DNA of 64,000 nucleotides from an uncultured Lachnospiraceae bacterium (GTDB lineage Bacteria; Bacillota; Clostridia; Lachnospirales; Lachnospiraceae), in contig CAJUQJ010000001.1 in NCBI GenBank assembly GCA_910588215.1, positions 1 through 64,000 on the forward strand, written 5' to 3'. The translations under genes were made by a program, and so were the position numbers. Positions 27,606-35,266 of the stretch are shown here, in pieces. Every line of letters starts with the position of its first letter. Positions within the stretch are counted from its first letter, which is position 1. Below the pieces are notes generated by a model. It did no database searches and was not told where the DNA came from. It was given only the letters and a program-made list of their open reading frames with translations.

Positions 27606-27914
27606 GAGGCGAAATGATTTCTATCATTCCTTGCAAGAAGAAAAATTGCAGTTGACGCTTTTTTTCTTCTTGGAGGACTGAAGCATCTGAATTTATCTAC
27701 CTGTCCATTATCATATCTTTTAAGAGCACGCCACTTACCAGTCCTCCGATAGAAGTTTTGACATGAGAAAATTACGCCGATATATACTACAAGAATAGTC
27801 TTAACTTTGCTCGTGCGATTCGCCCAAACGACATTCTGCGATGGAAAGAAGGCAGATGTACCGTTAGAACCATGATATAAATTGACTATCAAATTCTAAA
27901 GATAGAAAGTGAGC
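27606..27914. other. Intergenic region with low-GC inverted repeats
   Basis: No gene is seen. A CAAGAAGAAAAA / TTTTTTTCTTCTTG inverted repeat at about 27635-27673 follows the AMP-ligase gene and may act as a terminator. GGAGGACTG near 27672 is repeated inverted as CAGTCCTCC near 27740. Short frames across 27770-27880 look like broken coding sequence of unknown origin. This is the boundary between the polymer-acylation module and the accessory island. Confidence 0.45.
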
Positions 27915-27920
27915 ATGCAT

Positions 27921-28472
27921 ATGGAACGGATTATAAATATAGCATCACCATGGATCATAGAATTACAAGATTTCTTGTCGGGTATACAATATACAGAAAC
28001 TCTGGGGTATGTGTTGTTGATCGCAGATGCGATCTTGTCGGCCTTATTTACAGAGATGCTTTTTAAAGGTGATAAGATAGATAAGAATGATAAGGTAAGG
28101 AGACCGAGAGGAATTGTAGTAGAGCAGAAAAAAGAGAAACCGTATCTAAAGGAATTGCTTTTATTTCTCGGAGTAAGCATTCTCTTCTTTTTTCTTAATA
28201 TTTGTATTACTCTGTTATTGCTGTGGGCTTTTTTTCACTTTGTACCACAGAAAGAGAGTTTTGATATTTTATTAATGCGTATCTACGAGTCTTATAATAC
28301 AAAATTTGTGGTTCCACTTGTCGCCACGGTCATTGCAGGCTTAGCGCTAAAAGGGGTGAACAGAAATAAGAGATGGGCAAAAACATTGCTTTGTTTTTTT
28401 GTGGGATACTGTAGAGATTATTCAGAGACCGCATTATACGCCTCCGGTAGAGTCGATTTCTGCGATCATTAA
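27921..28472 (+). CDS. Membrane-anchor half of a frame-disrupted protein
   Basis: A 183-aa frame with three hydrophobic segments (roughly residues 25-45, 75-105 and 130-150) and a short charged loop between the first two. I do not recognise the family. Near 28394-28400 there is a run of seven T. Removing one T would carry translation into the 28399-29883 frame (reading LLCF then LWDTVEIIQRP), whereas the present frame ends 24 codons later in unlikely sequence. The two frames are best seen as one gene of about 650 residues. GTG 27909 and ATG 27915 are alternative starts; ATG 27921 follows GAAAGTGAG. Confidence 0.55.
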   Translation: MERIINIASPWIIELQDFLSGIQYTETLGYVLLIADAILSALFTEMLFKGDKIDKNDKVRRPRGIVVEQKKEKPYLKELLLFLGVSILFFFLNICITLLLLWAFFHFVPQKESFDILLMRIYESYNTKFVVPLVATVIAGLALKGVNRNKRWAKTLLCFFVGYCRDYSETALYASGRVDFCDH

Positions 28473-29883
28473 CAGACGGCTAAAGGTATATCCATTTGCA
28501 CTGTCTGAAAGTACGCTGCGCGCGATCGGATGTGGATCAGAGCTGATAACGAATTTGGAGACCGTAGAAACAGAGATATACGATTCTTATGATTGGAAGC
28601 CGGAAATTTATGAAGAACCGAGAAATTTTACAGGATATATGGATGCGATCGCGGATGGAACATATGCGCCGGGAAAGAAAATGGAAGATTATTTATTAAG
28701 TGCATACGAATTATTCAAAGAGGGAAATCATGGGGATGATTATTTTAGCATTGGCTCGATGTGGTTCGACCTTTATTGTTACCCTGAAATACTTGGGAAT
28801 GAGCCGGATGTTACAGTAGGGGAGTGTTTGGATAACGCGCTTGAGTATTACAAAAAGCAGGAAGAAATAGAGAAAAGCCCTCCATTATGTTGGAATATAG
28901 CATTAGTATATGATGTATTGGACGATAAAGATCAAGTTAGGAAATATATGAAGGATGCTTTGGAATTTATTTATGAGGAGGGCAATGAGGACATATATTA
29001 TGGGAAGGGATATGTCGAGCAATATATACAATATATTTACAGGTGGAGCGATCGTGAGCAGCCGATTCAGATCATGTATGATGCGGATAAGGTTTTAGAA
29101 TATACGGATGATCTGTCAATGTATATTTTATATGGAGCATGTGCTGTTGCTGAAAACCGGGATATTATGAAAGCATATGAGCAACTCACTAAAGCGGATG
29201 CACATTATCAGGGGAAGAGCGCAATGGTAAAGATATTGTGCTGTATCTGTGCCGATATGCTTAACTTGAATGAAACATCGTATCTGTATGAAATATATCA
29301 GTTGGAACAGCGTGTCGGCTTAAAACCTGAAGAGGAACTTTACTTGATCCGTTACTTGTTTGCCACTGACAGATTTGATGAGTTATGGGGATATATTGAT
29401 GACGTTGGAACCGAGGATGTAACGGAATTTAGTGTAGAAAAGGCAGCGATAAAAGCGGTTTGGTATTTTGACAGCAAGGACGGACTCTCTCAGAATACGG
29501 ATGATGTGGAAGAACTTTTACATTGTGTTGATGAGAAGTTGGAGCAAACTATTCTGAAAGCAAAGGAAAGAAATCTGTTACTATTATCCAGGTCACTGCT
29601 AAGAAATCGCTTGGGTGAGATTGAGGATGTGAATGAAGAAGAGTATGATTCAGGTGAAATGCTGGAAGTAGAATATGTTTTTGCGGCAACCAATGCATTT
29701 AATAATGCAGAGTATGACCAGGCGATCCGGTATTGTGAGAAATTCTTTGAAGAGGAAATTGATACTCAAAGGCCAGTGAAAATAGACAGTATTCCATCAC
29801 AAGAGTTGACACCGCAGGAGAAGCTATCACTCCGCTATTATATGCAGTTGATTTTGCCTATGCACCTTGTTACGAAAATATAG
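28399..29883 (+). CDS. Helical-repeat cytoplasmic half of the same disrupted protein
   Basis: A 494-residue frame that opens with TTG inside the preceding gene and has no ribosome binding site, so it is probably reached only from the upstream frame. The sequence is acidic and helical with spaced aromatic/Ala patterns like TPR arrays (for example DNALEYYKKQEEI near 150 and AFNNAEYDQAIRYCEKFFEE near 430). No catalytic motif is visible. Its place at the edge of the defence-like island suggests a scaffold or sensor, but that is only context. If the T-run shift is real the gene is inactive or needs slippage. Confidence 0.55.
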   Translation: MWDTVEIIQRPHYTPPVESISAIINRRLKVYPFALSESTLRAIGCGSELITNLETVETEIYDSYDWKPEIYEEPRNFTGYMDAIADGTYAPGKKMEDYLLSAYELFKEGNHGDDYFSIGSMWFDLYCYPEILGNEPDVTVGECLDNALEYYKKQEEIEKSPPLCWNIALVYDVLDDKDQVRKYMKDALEFIYEEGNEDIYYGKGYVEQYIQYIYRWSDREQPIQIMYDADKVLEYTDDLSMYILYGACAVAENRDIMKAYEQLTKADAHYQGKSAMVKILCCICADMLNLNETSYLYEIYQLEQRVGLKPEEELYLIRYLFATDRFDELWGYIDDVGTEDVTEFSVEKAAIKAVWYFDSKDGLSQNTDDVEELLHCVDEKLEQTILKAKERNLLLLSRSLLRNRLGEIEDVNEEEYDSGEMLEVEYVFAATNAFNNAEYDQAIRYCEKFFEEEIDTQRPVKIDSIPSQELTPQEKLSLRYYMQLILPMHLVTKI

Positions 29884-30111
29884 TTCACTATTTTCATTAA
29901 TAAGCTGTGATACGCTTTCCGCAAAGCAAGTAATGTATTGTGAATGATGATTTGTGCTGAATACTAGTCATAAACTGGAGTTTTTTAGCTAACTGATGGA
30001 TTTCAACGGAATATTACTTGCTCCCTTGGAGCGAAATATTCAATAGTATCATGCCGGTATGAGTACAGAAGTGAAGAGATGTATATGAAAGTGTAGTAGA
30101 GAGAAGAATAT

Positions 30112-30861
30112 ATGGATAAAAAGAAAAGTATCAAAACGCGCAAATTAAAAATTGAAAAAAACACAATATCGTTCAACCGCGCTTTAGTGCAAATAAGTAA
30201 CATTTCCAGTGTTAATGTTGAGCCGGTTCCCAAACCGAAAGTTCAGTGGTGGTTTATTACTATGTGTGCGATGGGGGTTCCATTGATTCTTTTGTATAAA
30301 GGAGAAATCAGATATGTAGGATTTTTATTGTTCACAGCTGGAATCATATATGTAATATGGTACATCTTGGTGAATATAAATAATGAAGACAGTTACTTGT
30401 GTATACATTTAAATTCTGGAGACGTGTATTATATTTATTGTGCAGACAAAAACTTCTTAAAACAAGTTATGAAGGTTATTAAATTTTGTTTTAATGATAA
30501 AATGATTCAACAAAATATAATGATTGATTTTGATAATTGTAAATTTAACAGATCTCCAATAAATATTAGAAATAAGAAAGAAGTATTTAATGCGTTGATA
30601 GAAGGAAACTCGTTTGTAATCAACAACTGGAAGCTTATTCAAGATGAGTTAAGACGAGCCTGTGAAAGCTTACCAGAGTCATCTGAAGAGTATGCAGCTT
30701 CTGAAGAAGCGCTGGGGTGCGCATTGGAGGAGGACGAAGATGGTTTGATTGAAACGTTTCATAAATACGCTGGAAGTTTTCTGTCAGATGTTTTTTCTGG
30801 AGTAGTAAGTGGAGTATTTGTGGAATTGGTCAAGGCGGCGCTTTTTGATTTGCCATTATAG
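30112..30861 (+). CDS. Small membrane protein, DUF6232-like PH fold suspected
   Basis: 249 aa. A short strand-rich start (IEKNTISFNRALVQISNISSV) is followed by two membrane segments (about 43-65 and 70-90) and a strand-rich cytoplasmic part (DSYLCIHLNSGDVYYIYC). This order matches DUF6232-type proteins, which have a PH-like domain split by two membrane helices. The tail (about 175-249) has acidic helices and a hydrophobic glycine-rich end. Function is unknown. GAGAGAAG precedes the ATG. It stands alone, with 228 nt before and about 300 nt after it. Confidence 0.5.
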   Translation: MDKKKSIKTRKLKIEKNTISFNRALVQISNISSVNVEPVPKPKVQWWFITMCAMGVPLILLYKGEIRYVGFLLFTAGIIYVIWYILVNINNEDSYLCIHLNSGDVYYIYCADKNFLKQVMKVIKFCFNDKMIQQNIMIDFDNCKFNRSPINIRNKKEVFNALIEGNSFVINNWKLIQDELRRACESLPESSEEYAASEEALGCALEEDEDGLIETFHKYAGSFLSDVFSGVVSGVFVELVKAALFDLPL

Positions 30862-31166
30862 AAATTATATTATGTTATCAGCAGGGTTTTGATGTACTAT
30901 GAAATTTTGTTTGGATCTTATTAAAAGGATTTTGGTTTCCGAGGTGGTCTCTATAAGGCTACATGACTGCATAGATTTGTAGATTTGGACTAAGTCTATT
31001 TGATTGCTCGTAACGTGATACCTTGCAGACCATATGCACCGAAGAAAGTTCAGAAGCTAAAGTATGACCTCATATATAAAGAGTGTCTGAGAGATGATGG
31101 CCGTCATCTTTGTATCAGGTTTTCTCTTTCGTCTATAAATGAAATATGATATAATCAATACACTTC
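30862..31166. promoter_or_regulatory. Intergenic region with a probable promoter for the GHKL/STAS trio
   Basis: No gene is seen over about 300 bp. A perfect TATAAT lies at about 31150, 30-40 nt before the candidate starts at 31167 and 31189. The matching -35 region is weak. The rest is AT-rich with fragments that resemble no gene I know. Confidence 0.4.
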
Positions 31167-32531
31167 ATGTGTTGTAGGGGAGCGGCAGATGCGGAAGAAG
31201 AAAGGAAAACAAAAAACTTTTTTATATCGATTAAGGAATCAGAAAAAATATTTAGGAATCGACAAAGGCGTATCAAAGAAAGTCATAATGGAAAAAGAAA
31301 GAGCAACTGTCAGGAGAATGATTTTCTTGGAAGTGATTATATTAGTGTCATCAATTTGCTGGATCGAAAGAAGTTTGCTGTACGCTATCGGCTACTTAAG
31401 CAGCAAGAAAGAATTAGTATACCTGAGATTTTTTCTATATCGGAAAATGCAGAACAGGTTATTAAATTATTAAGGGAAACATACACGGTATTGCGATGTG
31501 AGAGAACTCGAAAGATTATTTTTGATCATACTGCTTGTCTTGAGCTTGGATTGTCTGCCAGCACTATAATGGATATTATTGTGTTGGCGGCGGGAAAATA
31601 TCGTGAAGAGCAAGGAGAATGCCTTGATATTGAAGGACATTTGCCTCATAACAAATCTGTTAGAGACATTTTATTGGCAAGTGGGTTGCCGTACCATTTA
31701 AAGGCGGAAAGTTTGTCACGCTTTGATGAGGAGCATGTTCAACGTTTTGAAACAATAAGAGGGCGGCATGATATAAGGGCAAATAAGGCGGATGAAGTAT
31801 CAACAAAATTAGTTTTATATTTTAATAAGTGTTTGAAAACACAGAATCTGGAATTAAATGAAGAAGGACTGCGTTTGTTGAGTAGGATTTTAGGAGAGGT
31901 CATAAGCAATTGTGAGATTCATGGCGGGGAGAGCGCTACATGGTATACACAAGGGCATTATCAGATTAAAGATGATAATTCGTTTGGCGAAATGCAGATG
32001 TTGTTTTTAAATCTGGGTGAAACGATATACGAAGGGCTGAAAGATGATGTAAGTAAGGAGACAAAAAACAAAGTACGGCACATATTAAAGCGGCAAGCCG
32101 GAAATATGCATCCTGATTGGGATGAAGAAATGGTTCTTACTGTGTTTGCACTTCAGGAAGGTATCAGTAGATTAAGAGATAGCAATATTGAAGGATATGA
32201 AGGAAGAGGTTCAGGAACGGTAAGCATGATTGAGATGTTTAATGACATTGGTAAGTGTGAACGCGGTTTAAAGCCTCAGATGACGATCATTTCCGGAAAG
32301 ACACAGATTAAATTTACTGATACTTATAAGATGAAGCGTGTCAGATTTGAGAGAGATGCTGCTTTTGGCACCGGAGATAAAAGAATCATTGCTTTTAATA
32401 AAGAGAACGATATATATGCGCCTCCGGATAGAAACAATGTTATTAAGATGTCTGAATATTTTCCTGGAACAGTTATATCATTAAAGTTTTATCTTGATAA
32501 TCGATATATTACCAGCAAGAAGAGAAGGTGA
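31167..32531 (+). CDS. STAS-like plus GHKL (histidine-kinase-type) ATPase protein
   Basis: 454 aa. Residues about 105-190 have a STAS-like strand/helix order (TRKIIFDHTACLELGLSAS near its middle). About 225-430 form a GHKL ATPase: the N box EVISNCEIHGG with Asn near 248, and a G box GRGSGTVSMI near 346-355. No phosphoacceptor His domain is present, as in anti-sigma-factor kinases. With the DUF4325 protein that follows (4 nt away) it may form a switch in which the ATPase controls a STAS partner. The first about 50 residues are doubtful: GGGGAG lies properly before ATG 31189, which is in another frame, so a frame break near 31325 is possible. Confidence 0.65.
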   Translation: MCCRGAADAEEERKTKNFFISIKESEKIFRNRQRRIKESHNGKRKSNCQENDFLGSDYISVINLLDRKKFAVRYRLLKQQERISIPEIFSISENAEQVIKLLRETYTVLRCERTRKIIFDHTACLELGLSASTIMDIIVLAAGKYREEQGECLDIEGHLPHNKSVRDILLASGLPYHLKAESLSRFDEEHVQRFETIRGRHDIRANKADEVSTKLVLYFNKCLKTQNLELNEEGLRLLSRILGEVISNCEIHGGESATWYTQGHYQIKDDNSFGEMQMLFLNLGETIYEGLKDDVSKETKNKVRHILKRQAGNMHPDWDEEMVLTVFALQEGISRLRDSNIEGYEGRGSGTVSMIEMFNDIGKCERGLKPQMTIISGKTQIKFTDTYKMKRVRFERDAAFGTGDKRIIAFNKENDIYAPPDRNNVIKMSEYFPGTVISLKFYLDNRYITSKKRR

Positions 32532-32535
32532 AAAT

Positions 32536-32877
32536 ATGAACCATATTATAGATATTAAGATTTCGAAATATCGTTCAAATGGCGCTAAGATCTTTACCGG
32601 AAGAGATAATGGCATAAAGGCACGAGAGGAACTTAATTTAAACGGCATTGATGAGGAAGCTGTATGTGTACGAATTATAGTGCCAAGAGATACCTGGGGA
32701 ATTAATCCTTCCTTTTTTGGCGGTATGTTTGAGGGCAGTATCAAGAAGTTTGGCAGAAATTTTTTGGATAAATATTGTTTTTGCTATGTGAACGGCGAGA
32801 GCTTAAGTGAGAGTTTGTTCAAAGATGTACAGGATGATATTAATTACGTTATTGAGAACATTAAGGTGGAAGGATGA
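32536..32877 (+). CDS. STAS-like DUF4325 protein
   Basis: 113 aa. The order fits the DUF4325 STAS-like family: a GAKIFTGRDNG start motif, a helix with REEL, a strand VRIIVPRD, then GINPSFFGGMFEGSI where the family has its SF(x)DELF helix. These small domains occur beside GHKL ATPases. ATG 32536 follows GAGAAGGTG and lies 4 nt after the upstream stop; its own end overlaps the next start (ATGA). An antagonist-type switch with the upstream ATPase is inferred from family and context. Confidence 0.7.
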   Translation: MNHIIDIKISKYRSNGAKIFTGRDNGIKAREELNLNGIDEEAVCVRIIVPRDTWGINPSFFGGMFEGSIKKFGRNFLDKYCFCYVNGESLSESLFKDVQDDINYVIENIKVEG

Positions 32878-33407
32878 ACGGCTGGACTATCTTAGGGAAT
32901 CTGTCAAATGCTGTTGCGGCCGGCTTGGCGGCCTTTAGCATTTATATAACAATCAAAGAACAAAAGAACATAAGAAAGAACGATAGGATTAAGACGATAG
33001 AAGAACAGGATTTGAACTGGTATAATACAGTGGTTCTGGAAGACTTTGTCAAGCAATTGACTGTTTTTATAAACGAATCGGAAATGATATTAGAACATTG
33101 TAAGAAAGTTGACGATAAGGATGTATTGGTGAGGGAGCTTGAGAATGCTTATAATTGTATCAAGGAGAAGTTTAAAGCGTTATCCACAAGAGCGTTACTA
33201 CTGAAAATTTTTTCGGATTCTTTGTATCGAAGGTGTGATGAGTCTATGCAGAAAATATTAGATCTGTATTGTGAAATCATAAATGAAGTGGCTGTGAAGA
33301 AATATTGGCAGAATAGAAGAGAACGCGACATACAGGATGAACGCGTTAAGATGATCAAGCAGTTATATCTGTTTAAAAGTAATTTTATAAGTGGTGTCAG
33401 ATTGTAA
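32874..33407 (+). CDS. Single-span membrane protein with coiled-coil tail
   Basis: 177 aa. One N-terminal hydrophobic segment (about 5-24) precedes a basic KEQKNIRKNDR stretch and a mainly helical cytoplasmic part. No known motif was recognised. Its start overlaps the stop of the DUF4325 gene by 4 nt, so the two are co-translated. It could tether the switch to the membrane or be its effector; nothing in the sequence decides between these. Confidence 0.55.
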   Translation: MNGWTILGNLSNAVAAGLAAFSIYITIKEQKNIRKNDRIKTIEEQDLNWYNTVVLEDFVKQLTVFINESEMILEHCKKVDDKDVLVRELENAYNCIKEKFKALSTRALLLKIFSDSLYRRCDESMQKILDLYCEIINEVAVKKYWQNRRERDIQDERVKMIKQLYLFKSNFISGVRL

Positions 33408-33943
33408 AATAAAAGTGAATTCACTTGCAAGCCGGAAGTAATTATACACAGCTATTGTATTTTAACGGAGAGCTTGATATACAAACAGTATTTTTATTGG
33501 ATAAGGTTTAAAAGAAAAAAACAATTTCCAAAGAGAGAGTTAAAGTTTTGAGAAAACAGGATTAGGGGAAGGAAGAAACCTGAATTTGTTTGTGTCTTTT
33601 AAGGTGGCAGATACTGTAGGACAAAAACAGATTATATTCGCGACAGGAGATTGGATGATGATATATGCAAACTGCTGGCGAAGAAAGAGGATGTGGTCAG
33701 GGTGAGAGGGTGAGAGGAAGCTATTACAGAGTGTATGGTTTGATATTCTGCAGAAGAATAAACAATAAATATAGAGGTTTTGTACGGATTTGAAGTTGAT
33801 GCATAGGATAGAAACTGCAATGGCCGAATTTGAAATCTTATTCAAACTCGACCATTGCAGTTGAAAGAAAAATGTGTCACGCATTTTTTTTGTCAGATTT
33901 GATGTATTATATTTTGTTATAATTTAACTGTAGTTTAGAGTTG
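33408..33943. other. Intergenic region between convergent transcription units
   Basis: No gene is supported; the minus-strand frames here lack starts with ribosome binding sites. The notable element is a long inverted repeat (33813-33862), listed separately, which lies between the trio (plus) and the XRE gene (minus). Confidence 0.5.
33813..33862. terminator. Long hairpin between convergent genes
   Basis: The left arm AACTGCAATGGCCGAATTTG (33813-33832) pairs with the right arm ending CCATTGCAGTT (33852-33862), with two small mismatches and a loop of about 6 nt. A run of T occurs 30 nt further on (about 33885-33892). The position between convergent genes fits a bidirectional terminator, although the stem is long and no T run directly follows it. 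Confidence 0.5.
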
Positions 33944-34615
33944 TTACTCATTAGCAGCAGTGGTGAATTGAAATATATTAAAATCATTGTAGGAACTTTC
34001 ATCATCGCCTTGGTTAAGAAATCTGTCAATAAAGTTATTGGTCTTTATTGTATTTAGTTCTCTTGAATAACGCTTCAATAAGAAGCTGCACAATTTGAAG
34101 AGCGGTTCACCTTTATCACATAATAATTCGGGAGTTGCATTTGGATCAGCCACTGCGTATAGTGAAATCTTGTTGTCTTCGATGTTGCTGTATTGGATTG
34201 TGACGATAAAGATTCCCTCTAAAAACTTGCAGTAAAAGCAATCGATATTGTGACGGTTTGCCAGAGACAGTAAAAACTTTGTATTCTTGTTACTGTCTGC
34301 ATGGCAGCGGTCGAAGACGGACCACATAAGGTCTTCGCTGTCGCTTTTACTATATAGCATATATAACAGCTGCTTTAGTTTTGGATTGCTGTATGTTGAT
34401 TCCTTCATGGTATCGACTAAAGAGTCAACGGATACATGAAAATAATTGGCGATTTCCACTACCCGGTCTAGGGCTGGCGTCGTTTTCGCCCAGCGGGAGA
34501 TTAGCCCAGGCGACATGAATAAATCTTTTTCCAATGTAGAGATTGATACATTTCTGTCTTTGCATAGTTTCTTTATATTATTTACAAGAAGTTGATTATT
34601 CAATTCGTCACCCAC
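33944..34615 (-). CDS. XRE-family transcriptional regulator
   Basis: 223 aa. Residues about 9-65 form a Cro/XRE helix-turn-helix (NIKKLCKDRNVSISTLEKD, then SPGLISRWAKTTPALDRVVEIANYFHVSVDSLV). The remaining 155 residues are an uncharacterised helical/strand region without a metal or protease motif. It faces away from the rdr operon at 35267 across a 650-bp gap and could control it or the adjacent trio. A GTG start is preceded immediately by GGGGAAGG; a TTG 12 nt downstream is an alternative with better spacing. Confidence 0.8.
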   Translation of the reverse strand: MGDELNNQLLVNNIKKLCKDRNVSISTLEKDLFMSPGLISRWAKTTPALDRVVEIANYFHVSVDSLVDTMKESTYSNPKLKQLLYMLYSKSDSEDLMWSVFDRCHADSNKNTKFLLSLANRHNIDCFYCKFLEGIFIVTIQYSNIEDNKISLYAVADPNATPELLCDKGEPLFKLCSFLLKRYSRELNTIKTNNFIDRFLNQGDDESSYNDFNIFQFTTAANE

Positions 34616-35266
34616 CCTTCCCCAAAATGTGCAAATTTTTCAAATGAATTATATTTCATTATATGCTGTTCGGCGTGGAAAGTCAATAAAGTGATTCGTG
34701 ATTTTGTTCAAAATAGTAACAGCTCAGTCCTCATCATTCATAAAAGCATCTGCTGCGGGGTCAAATATCCCGCTGCTCTGCAGCGTTGCAAGTTTGAGAC
34801 CTCGTTGCTTGTAGCGGGCTTTTTGAATTATACAGTTGCGTATAGAACATTGCGTTTGTTTGCCGAAAGCGAGAAGAATGCATCGTAGAAAAAATAAAGA
34901 CGTAATAGTGATAAATGGGAAAAAATATCAAGATATTGTAGCATAGCGATATTATAGTGATGAAACAGCACAAAGTTTTGTATGTGCATTTTTATGCATT
35001 GGGTGAGTCTCGCAGTGTCCTTATGGATTGTGCTTTTTAATAGGACCATGTATACTGTAGATAATGATGTTGTAAGTGGTGCGTATACCACACGATATCT
35101 GAATATTCGGCAGCAAAGTGGATATGCATGTCATAAAACTGCATAGAAATACAGAAAAGTGGGAAATATCCATAGAAACTAGATTGGCAATGGTGAATAA
35201 GATGTAACAAGGAGTTCTGGCCGGAGGATATGGGCGCAGATAAGTCGAACAAAGTGAGAATAGCAG
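34616..35266. promoter_or_regulatory. Non-coding gap upstream of the rdr operon
   Basis: 650 bp without a supported gene. A GCGGG/CCCGC stem lies at about 34756-34775. The minus strand across 34733-34825 encodes a short stretch (KLATLQSSGIFDP) that may be the end of a lost gene. The candidate promoter at 35028-35056 is listed separately. Transcription from it would give a leader of about 200 nt before the first rdr gene, long enough to hold regulatory structure, though I see no known riboswitch. Confidence 0.4.
35028..35056 (+). promoter_or_regulatory. Candidate sigma-70-type promoter of the rdr operon
   Basis: TTGTGC (35028-35033) and TATACT (35051-35056) are separated by exactly 17 nt. No other -10/-35 pair of this quality was found upstream of the operon. 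Confidence 0.5.

Noticed and set aside
32874..33407. Possible RADAR accessory membrane protein (SLATT or Csx27 type)
   Set aside because: It has one membrane segment and is coupled to the STAS-like genes, not to rdrAB; the known accessory types have more membrane segments.
34733..34825. Short minus-strand peptide stretch (KLATLQSSGIFDP) upstream of the rdr operon
   Set aside because: Too short, without start or context; it may be the tail of a lost gene but cannot be named.
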